In this document: positions 8,824 through 13,876 of the stretch, piece by piece
Layout of the letters: every line of letters begins with the position of its first letter
Numbering within the stretch: position 1 is the first letter of the stretch
Origin: JBHIFB01 sp046760905
GTDB taxonomy: Bacteria; Gemmatimonadota; CAZMKB01
Direction of reading: 5' to 3'
Assembly: GCA_046760905.1 (NCBI GenBank)
Contig: JBHIFB010000081.1
Coordinates: 1 to 13,876, forward strand
Length of the DNA stretch: 13,876 bases
Program-made: the position numbers and the translations under genes
The notes under the pieces: model-generated
Seen by the model: only the letters and a program-made list of their open reading frames with translations
The model's database searches: none
What the model was told of the DNA's origin: nothing

Positions 8824-9987
8824 ATGAGAGTGGGAATTACTATTGACAAGTTCATCATCGGTCCGGGGCTTCCCGGGATCGACAAGGTCTGCTACAATCT
8901 ACTTTTGGAACTGACCAACATCGGGGGCATCGAAGTAACCCTCTTTCAGGAAAAATACAAAGAAGTCGGGGAGTTTGGGAAGTTCAATGTGCAGAGGTTT
9001 TTCTCTCTCAGGGATCTACCATTCGCAGGAAGACCAATGGAAGGTGGCACCTCGATGGCAGGGACGAATACATTCAAGCCTCCTCCCGCCTTTCGACTCT
9101 CGATCAAGGATGCAATAAAGCGATGGACCATTGAGCGGAGTGGAGTCGATCTGCTTCACTACCCGACTCAGCTTGAGAGGCCCTATCGACTTCACGGCAT
9201 ATCGTCAGTAATGACTGTCCATGACCTGGTACCCCTCATATTCCGCGATATGTGCACCGATCGAATCAATTGGGAGATGTCGGAGTCGATTAAAAGGTTG
9301 CATAGAGTGGATCACTTCATTTCTGTCTCTAATAATACAAAGAAGGACATGATAGAGATACTTGGAATCCGGGAAGACGATATAAGCGTCGTCTACTCAG
9401 GCGTTTCCAGCACCTACCGCCCTGTTGATGGGGGCGGTATGCGTGATAGGGTGAGCGGTGGAAAGCCGTATATACTGTTCGTTGGAACGGTGGAACCCAG
9501 GAAGAACCTTGTTACGTTGCTGAAGGCGGTCGCGGCCCTCGAGAATGATGTAAGCCTCGTCATTTCGGGCCACATGGGGTGGGGTTATCAGGATGTCAAA
9601 AAGACACTCGAAGAGAAGTCATTGCGCGAGAGGGTGAGGTTCACCGGCTACATGAGGGAGGATCAGCTGCCGTCGCTATATAGCGGTGCGGAGCTTTTCG
9701 TCTATCCCTCATGGTACGAGGGCTTCGGTCTCCCTCCACTGGAAGCGATGGCCTGCGGGACACCCGTGGCTTCTTCCACCGGTGGGAGCTTGCCTGAGAT
9801 ATTAGGGGATGCTGCATTCTACTTCGATCCGGCGGATGTGGAGGCCCTTAGGCATGCAATACAGCAGCTTCTGAACAGCCAGGACCTGAGGTCACGCCTG
9901 GTTGAAAAGGGTCTGCAGAGAGCAGGAAAGTTCACATGGCAGAATTGTGCGTCGGAGGTATTCGATGTCTACAGGAAGCTCATTTAG
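8824..9987 (+). CDS. Glycosyltransferase family 4 (mannosyltransferase-like)
   Basis: The 387 residues show a textbook GT4 layout: G-L-P-G-I-D-K-V near the N-terminus (the G-I-x-R/K acceptor loop), T-V-H-D-L-V-P, S-V-S-N-N-T-K-K-D, V-V-Y-S-G-V at the hinge, G-T-V-E-P-R-K-N with R226 and K227 for the donor phosphates, and E299-G-F-G-L-P-P-L-E307, a complete E-x7-E motif. G-G-S-L-P-E-I follows. The retaining GT4 fold is clear. The closest relatives I recall are annotated as mannosyltransferases of O-antigen or capsule loci, but the donor sugar is not fixed by these motifs. It starts six bases after the previous stop with only a weak ribosome site (GGGGA at 8806-8810 is too far), so translation may be coupled. 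Its last 23 bases are shared with the next gene. Confidence 0.88.
   Translation: MRVGITIDKFIIGPGLPGIDKVCYNLLLELTNIGGIEVTLFQEKYKEVGEFGKFNVQRFFSLRDLPFAGRPMEGGTSMAGTNTFKPPPAFRLSIKDAIKRWTIERSGVDLLHYPTQLERPYRLHGISSVMTVHDLVPLIFRDMCTDRINWEMSESIKRLHRVDHFISVSNNTKKDMIEILGIREDDISVVYSGVSSTYRPVDGGGMRDRVSGGKPYILFVGTVEPRKNLVTLLKAVAALENDVSLVISGHMGWGYQDVKKTLEEKSLRERVRFTGYMREDQLPSLYSGAELFVYPSWYEGFGLPPLEAMACGTPVASSTGGSLPEILGDAAFYFDPADVEALRHAIQQLLNSQDLRSRLVEKGLQRAGKFTWQNCASEVFDVYRKLI
9954..9959 (+). promoter_or_regulatory. Shine-Dalgarno GGAGGT that decides the start at 9965
   Basis: GGAGGT lies five bases before the ATG at 9965, within the end of the preceding glycosyltransferase gene. The longest in-frame ORF opens at 9902, but that start has no comparable site and would add a charged, non-hydrophobic extension of 21 residues. 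A further ATG at 10019 has only GAGGG in front and is the main alternative. Confidence 0.65.
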
Positions 9988-11932
9988 GAAGCCATCAAGG
10001 GTGAAGGCCGAGGGCGACATGACACTGGCAGGATTTCTGTGGAGTTCGCTTCTATGTGGTTTTGGATTCGGCATTCTCTCCTCTCTGATCCTTTTTTATG
10101 GCCTGGCCTATATTGCGGGATTTCCGGTATTGCTTCGTGATACGTTAGTCATCCAGGTCTATCTTATTCTCCTGTCGGTTTTCACCCATACAGTTTTCGC
10201 ATGTTTCCTTTGGCTTCCAGGAAAAGGGATTCATTCTCTGTTGAGAAAGCGGCAAAAGGAAACCGCTCCGGTTATTGTTTATACGGTGCTGTTCAGCATC
10301 AGCACCATGCTGTGGTTTCTCCTCTTTATCTGGATCTTGATCGACAGACCCTTCGACTTTAAGACTCCCTGGTTTTTTCCGGCTCTCCTTCTCTTCTGCA
10401 TGACGGGAATAGCTGTTGGAATCCTCTTAAAAGACACTGTCCTGTCTATAAAGAGATCATTCAAGCGTGCCGACCGGGTCAAGACAGTGAAGCTCGTTTT
10501 TCTGATTTTGTGTGCCTCGATAATTATACCCGTTCTCACGCACCTGATTGTGGATCTCAGAAGTGGCGGCCGAGGAGTTGCAGTCACTCCAGCTCTCCGT
10601 GAGCCTGCGGACACGAAACTCGTTGTTATAGGGCTTGACGGTGCAACATGGGATATCATGGATGGAATGATCGAAAGGGGTGAACTCCCAAATATCAAAT
10701 TTTTGATGGATAATGGTTCATATGGACATCTCACCTCGTACATCTCCAAGTTGAAAGCCTTCACGAATAGTGCGAGCATGGGAATGAGGAGTCCCGCGCT
10801 CTGGGAATCTATTGCTACCGGGAAAAACGAACGAAAGCATGGAATCTTCGACTTTACTGTTATGCATTTCCCGTTCATGAAATCGGTTTTGCCATTCAGA
10901 TTACCGCTGTTAGACGATTTCGTTCAAACCACGCTCACAACTTCTACCGTCGGGAAGTCATGCAGAGTTTGGGATATACTGAGCCGGTCCGGCCTGGAAG
11001 TGGGAGTTATAGGATGGTGGAACCAGTGGCCTGTCACACCTGTCGATAATGGTTATGTCATCTCGAGCAGGATAAAGTGGAATATCGATGGAAGTGTATA
11101 TCCTCCGGATCTGCTGGACGGTTATCCGAGAGACAGATCTTTCACCGAGGGGAGATCTATGATTATGTTTTTAAATCCCTGGGAAGGTCTCGAAGGCGAC
11201 AGCCTCGCAACCCTGATAAAGACGAGTAGCGCAAGATCCAACTACGAATCATTCAAGAAACATTTCACGAGGGACGACTTCATGGCAGCCCTCAGCGTGC
11301 ACATGATGAGAAACCATCCTACCCCCCTGTTCCTCACATATTTCTGGGGTCCCGATTTCGTATGCCATCTTTTCTGGAAATATATGGAGGAGCTGTACTC
11401 TGGAGGATCTAACTATAGTGATGTGAGGGATGAGGATGCGAGACTGTTTGGAGATATCATCTATCATTATTATGCCTTCCTGGACGATGTAGTGGGAAAG
11501 CATGTGGAGGTGGATTCTCTCGATGCCACCTATCTCATTGTATCTGATCATGGCTTTGGAAGATGGGGGGGAGAGGGGGACAGCCCCCTGGAGCTTTCGG
11601 GGAGATTATACCACCCATCATATTCGGGTAAGCACGAGCAGAATGGAATAATCATCATGGCAGGAAAGAATGTCAAGAGAGGGGTTATCCTCGATGATGC
11701 ACGAATTTTTGACGTAACTCCTACCATCCTCGCTCTCTTCGGTATGCCGGTTGCCCTCGACATGGATGGCAGGGTACTGGTAGAGGCTATAGAGGAGGAT
11801 TTTCTTGAAACGCATCCACTCAGGTATGTGAATACATACGAGACAGGTGAGGAGAGGATCCCGACGGCGGTCCCCTCAAAAGTGGATGATCAGATAAAAG
11901 AGAGATTGAGGGCTCTCGGATACATAGACTGA
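9965..11932 (+). CDS. Membrane-anchored alkaline-phosphatase-superfamily protein, type I phosphodiesterase / nucleotide-pyrophosphatase-like
   Basis: The 655 residues begin with about five membrane helices (near 20-195). The catalytic domain that follows is of the phosphodiesterase/NPP type, not the sulfatase type of the two earlier genes. It shows G-L-D225-G-A-T-W-D, the presumed nucleophile S276 in S-P-A-L-W-E-S, A-T-G-K-N with K-H-G-I-F-D-F after it, G-W-W-N-Q-W-P, G-P-D464-F-V-C-H468, S-D528-H529-G-F-G, and G-K-H557. D225, S276, D464, H468, D528, H529 and H557 can make up a two-metal site. Relatives as I remember them mostly have W-T-S or W-T-T where this protein has W-E-S. The domain should face the outside of the inner membrane and act on a phosphate mono- or diester; the substrate is unknown. 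The start overlaps the previous gene by 23 bases. It ends L-R-A-L-G-Y-I-D, like the other two. No hairpin terminator is visible in the 77 bases before the convergent gene. Confidence 0.8.
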   Translation: MSTGSSFRKPSRVKAEGDMTLAGFLWSSLLCGFGFGILSSLILFYGLAYIAGFPVLLRDTLVIQVYLILLSVFTHTVFACFLWLPGKGIHSLLRKRQKETAPVIVYTVLFSISTMLWFLLFIWILIDRPFDFKTPWFFPALLLFCMTGIAVGILLKDTVLSIKRSFKRADRVKTVKLVFLILCASIIIPVLTHLIVDLRSGGRGVAVTPALREPADTKLVVIGLDGATWDIMDGMIERGELPNIKFLMDNGSYGHLTSYISKLKAFTNSASMGMRSPALWESIATGKNERKHGIFDFTVMHFPFMKSVLPFRLPLLDDFVQTTLTTSTVGKSCRVWDILSRSGLEVGVIGWWNQWPVTPVDNGYVISSRIKWNIDGSVYPPDLLDGYPRDRSFTEGRSMIMFLNPWEGLEGDSLATLIKTSSARSNYESFKKHFTRDDFMAALSVHMMRNHPTPLFLTYFWGPDFVCHLFWKYMEELYSGGSNYSDVRDEDARLFGDIIYHYYAFLDDVVGKHVEVDSLDATYLIVSDHGFGRWGGEGDSPLELSGRLYHPSYSGKHEQNGIIIMAGKNVKRGVILDDARIFDVTPTILALFGMPVALDMDGRVLVEAIEEDFLETHPLRYVNTYETGEERIPTAVPSKVDDQIKERLRALGYID

Positions 11933-12009
11933 TTGACTCTGGTAAGATTCATTCGGTACGGATTAAGGAGATGTTTTCATGGGATTCTTATTTACTATTG
12001 GTTGTCCTT

Positions 12010-13575
12010 TCAATGCCTCCGGTTTTCTGATCTAAGTTTGAAAATCCTTATCAGCACTGAATCATCCTTCCCCCATTCATCCGGCCTTATCTCCTCGGCC
12101 TGACTGGAGAGAATCTCCAGTGCCCCCTCGATGATAGGGTCGATGCGTACAATAGACAGCACGGCATACTCCAGCCTGCCTGGATCCATAAGTATCTGCT
12201 CGAGTTCTTCCAGGTCACGCACGCTCCAGCGGATTTTTCTACAAGTATAGAATCCGAGGTGAGGCCAGGGTTTCGTATGAATCGGTCCATGATAGTATGC
12301 GAAGTGATCCTGTGAATACCCAAAATACGAAAGCGGAGGGCCGATCACAAGAATTTCATCATCCGAGGCGGTGTTCTTCTGTAGCCATTCCCCCAAATCC
12401 GGTATGTCTTCGAACCTGCTTATCTTGTGCACTGATTGAACCCTCAGCACGGAGAGAGGAATGAAGCCGACTAAGACTAATACTAATATCGCTTTCTTCT
12501 GCCACTCGCGTCGTGCCGCTGTCAGGATATGATCGAGGCCGAGGGCTGATGAGATTACAATCGGAGCGGAGAAATAGTAGAGATAGTATTCATGGAGTAG
12601 GGCGGCTTCCCTGAACAATAGTATATGCGTGATTGCTATGAGATAGAGAATTATGAGAATCGACCCATCACCTGAAATACATCGGCCATTTTTGAACACT
12701 TCCCTGAACAGGAATATTGCCGAAAGAAAAACCGTGATGGGCGTGAAGAAATACAAGAACCTGCGTAACACGGTGTAATAACTTCCCTTTGCCATCAGAT
12801 CAGGCACGGCACCCACTCTTTCGAGAAAGATCGTCAGGAGATTATGTCCCAAGCTCCCTGTGAGGTACCATCCGTGGAAGAGGAAGAGGCCGAACACCGC
12901 AATAGCCATAAGTGGAGGAGCTGCGGAACGAATCAATCCCGCGAGATTCCTCTTACCGAATATAACCCTGTGGATGAATAGATAACCTGCTACATAGTAT
13001 ATCGACCAGTCCATTAGAAGGCCGATGAGCAGGAGAACATAGAAGGCGGCGGTGTCACGAATTCTATCATGCCGGGATTTTCTCACATAGAATATCATCA
13101 GCGAAATCATAATCGGAGACACGACGGCTTCGTTGTTAACCATCCTGCCGAAGTAACCTGTCATCGGGATGAAGGCAAGGAAGAGGGACGAAAAAAGAGC
13201 CGGAACTTCCCCCCAGAGCATGCGCACTAGAATGAAGATTAGAAGGATTTCCGCAGTCGAGGTCAACACCGGCAAAAGCCGCATTGCCCACTCCGCGGGA
13301 CCGAAAACCTTCACGAATATGGAAAGAATGAGATTCAAAAGGATCGGGTGATGCAGGTAATACGTGAACTCCTCAGGGTTTGGTTCAAAATTTGTGACTG
13401 GACCGAGAGCTGTCTCTAAGTAACCGAACCTGACATAGTTCTTCGCGATCTGTGTGTGGAGTGCGCCATTGAAATCCCTCAGACCAATCCAAGGTTCTTT
13501 CAGTTCCATGAGACGGAGTGCCAGACCCCCCACAATGATTATAAATAGAATGTATTTGATCTTCTTCCTATCCAT
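12010..13575 (-). CDS. GT39-like polytopic glycosyltransferase (PMT/ArnT-like)
   Basis: The 521 residues have ten or more hydrophobic segments and a soluble C-terminal tail of about 140 residues. The first outer loop carries R33-D34-F-N, with the acidic residue expected in GT39 enzymes, then H75-H76-P77 where ArnT-like proteins have K-P-P. Next come A-M-R-L-L-P-V and F142-G-R-M-V-N-N-E149, a pattern I associate with a GT39 subgroup of surface-glycan loci. It would transfer a sugar from a polyprenyl-phosphate donor at the outer face of the membrane; acceptor and sugar are unknown. The gene faces the + strand operon and is separately transcribed from the promoter at 13643-13671. The ATG at 13575 has no good ribosome site. 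An in-frame ATG pair at 13600-13605 has one, but a TAG at 13582-13584 lies between, so the true N-terminus deserves checking. The first gene in the window belongs to the same broad family. Confidence 0.8.
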   Translation of the reverse strand: MDRKKIKYILFIIIVGGLALRLMELKEPWIGLRDFNGALHTQIAKNYVRFGYLETALGPVTNFEPNPEEFTYYLHHPILLNLILSIFVKVFGPAEWAMRLLPVLTSTAEILLIFILVRMLWGEVPALFSSLFLAFIPMTGYFGRMVNNEAVVSPIMISLMIFYVRKSRHDRIRDTAAFYVLLLIGLLMDWSIYYVAGYLFIHRVIFGKRNLAGLIRSAAPPLMAIAVFGLFLFHGWYLTGSLGHNLLTIFLERVGAVPDLMAKGSYYTVLRRFLYFFTPITVFLSAIFLFREVFKNGRCISGDGSILIILYLIAITHILLFREAALLHEYYLYYFSAPIVISSALGLDHILTAARREWQKKAILVLVLVGFIPLSVLRVQSVHKISRFEDIPDLGEWLQKNTASDDEILVIGPPLSYFGYSQDHFAYYHGPIHTKPWPHLGFYTCRKIRWSVRDLEELEQILMDPGRLEYAVLSIVRIDPIIEGALEILSSQAEEIRPDEWGKDDSVLIRIFKLRSENRRH

Positions 13576-13581
13576 ACGGCA

Positions 13582-13605
13582 CTATCCCGTCTTGATCAAC
13601 ATCAT
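13582..13605 (-). CDS. Seven-codon leader ORF ahead of the GT39-like gene (or broken original start)
   Basis: On the - strand, ATG-ATG-TTG-ATC-AAG-ACG-GGA is followed by TAG, encoding M-M-L-I-K-T-G. It has the best ribosome site of the leader (GAGGA at 13614-13618, eight bases ahead), and its stop lies six bases before the ATG of the main gene, in the same frame. It could be a leader peptide that couples translation, or the former start of the main gene cut off by an amber codon. It is too short for its coding content to be judged. Confidence 0.35.
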   Translation of the reverse strand: MMLIKTG

Positions 13606-13613
13606 GCTGTACG

Positions 13614-13618
13614 TCCTC
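13614..13618 (-). promoter_or_regulatory. Shine-Dalgarno GAGGA placed before the leader ORF, not before the annotated start
   Basis: GAGGA (read on the - strand) lies eight bases ahead of the ATG at 13605 and about 18 bases downstream of the predicted transcription start. It is 38 bases from the ATG at 13575, too far to serve that start directly. Confidence 0.5.
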
Positions 13619-13642
13619 AACTACCAGTTTTTACTTATGCTG

Positions 13643-13671
13643 ATTATACCCAATCCGGGAATACATGTCAA
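13643..13671 (-). promoter_or_regulatory. Perfect sigma70-type promoter for the GT39-like gene
   Basis: Read on the - strand, TTGACA (13671-13666) and TATAAT (13648-13643) are separated by exactly 17 bases. All twelve positions match the consensus. Transcription would start near 13636, giving a leader of about 60 bases before the ATG at 13575. This supports a bacterial host and independent transcription of the convergent gene. Confidence 0.85.
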
Positions 13672-13762
13672 ACCTATCATACGTGATTCTTCCGATTCCT
13701 GCATCTCGGATACAGTTCTAACTCTTTGCCAACAGCCCGTTTTTCCTAAGAGGACTTTCCCC

Positions 13763-13779
13763 AGAAATTTGAAATTTCT
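13763..13779. repeat. Perfect 17-base inverted repeat, possible operator
   Basis: AGAAATTT-G-AAATTTCT is a perfect palindrome of two 8-base arms around one central base. Its centre lies about 100 bases upstream of the -35 box, further than a simple repressor site usually is. No run of T follows it, so it does not look like a terminator. Binding by a dimeric regulator is possible but unproven. Confidence 0.4.
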
Positions 13780-13810
13780 ATCTGTAACTGTTCAAATGTA
13801 TGGAAGTCAT

Positions 13811-13830
13811 AGTTCAGTTTAACTGGAACT
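13811..13830. repeat. Imperfect 20-base inverted repeat
   Basis: AGTTCAGTTTAACTGGAACT has outer arms AGTTC and GAACT and a central TTAA, with mismatched bases between. It lies 31 bases beyond the perfect palindrome. It may be a second protein-binding site or chance in AT-rich DNA. Confidence 0.25.
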
Positions 13831-13876
13831 TAGAGTTGTTTCGTTCGGACGCTTCGCATTGACCCGCATGTGGCTC

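Larger units (their letters stand above)
13672..13876. other. Non-coding stretch upstream of the GT39-like gene promoter
   Basis: I find no convincing gene here. The composition is more AT-rich than the neighbouring genes, and open frames are short or merely extend shadows of the gene at 12010-13575. It holds two inverted repeats (13763-13779 and 13811-13830). Near the right edge all three - strand frames are open for 40-60 bases, so the 3' end of another gene cannot be excluded. Confidence 0.5.

Noticed and set aside
9902..9964. Longer form of the third phosphatase-fold protein starting at 9902
   Set aside because: It would overlap the preceding gene by 86 bases, add a charged tail unlike a membrane-protein N-terminus, and it has no ribosome site as good as GGAGGT before 9965.
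10279..10878. A 199-codon - strand open frame
   Set aside because: It lies wholly inside the clear phosphodiesterase-type gene on the + strand, and its translation shows no recognisable domain or motif, so it is a shadow frame.
11933..12009. Shared bidirectional terminator between the convergent genes
   Set aside because: I looked for a GC-rich hairpin with a T-run on either strand and found none I trust. Termination here may be Rho-dependent, or read-through may occur.
13454..13822. A 122-codon + strand open frame at the right end
   Set aside because: Its first third is antisense to the start of the GT39-like gene and the rest crosses the consensus promoter and the palindrome. It has no plausible ribosome site or domain.
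13814..13876. Possible 3' end of a - strand gene entering from the right edge
   Set aside because: One frame is open for 20 codons to a TGA, but the other two are also open for similar lengths and no family is recognisable. The evidence is too little to call.
1..13876. tRNA, rRNA, CRISPR arrays, insertion sequences, phage or defence genes
   Set aside because: No direct-repeat arrays, transposase motifs, terminal inverted repeats or tRNA-like cloverleaf patterns were seen. Nearly all of the sequence is covered by glycan-related genes.

Overview
The window looks like bacterial chromosomal DNA of roughly even GC. Most genes have Shine-Dalgarno-type sites, TTG and GTG starts occur beside ATG, gene junctions are overlapping or very short, and one perfect sigma70-type promoter is present. 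Arginine is written very often as AGG or AGA in all genes, and I see no compositional break. Together with the kind of alkaline-phosphatase-superfamily membrane proteins present, this suggests an uncultured or deep-branching bacterial lineage. The sequence alone does not fix the phylum.

Layout. Positions 2-11932 carry eight genes on the + strand, probably one surface-glycan operon that begins upstream of the window: (1) the C-terminal part of a GT39-like polytopic glycosyltransferase; (2) and (3) two membrane-anchored sulfatase-fold proteins with a threonine at the nucleophile position; (4) a UDP-galactopyranose mutase that resembles the eukaryotic type; (5), (6) and (7) three GT-B glycosyltransferases; (8) a third, differently built alkaline-phosphatase-superfamily membrane protein of the type I phosphodiesterase kind. 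Junctions are -4, +84, +92, +14, -4, +6 and -23 bases. A convergent - strand gene (9; 12010-13575) encodes a second GT39-like polytopic glycosyltransferase. It has its own consensus promoter and an unusual seven-codon leader ORF. The remaining 13672-13876 is non-coding as far as I can tell and contains two inverted repeats.

How the genes may work together (inference). The mutase would supply UDP-galactofuranose, and the three GT-B enzymes would build a glycan on a lipid carrier at the cytoplasmic face. The GT39-like enzymes would add sugars from lipid-linked donors at the outer face of the membrane. The three membrane phosphatase-fold enzymes face the same side and could move or remove phosphate-linked head groups on that glycan. 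The most notable points are the eukaryote-like mutase with a leucine at a position expected to be an active-site tyrosine, three alkaline-phosphatase-superfamily enzymes of two subfamilies that all end in the same short L-[KR]-x-L-G-Y-I-[DN] sequence, and the in-frame amber codon just ahead of gene 9.
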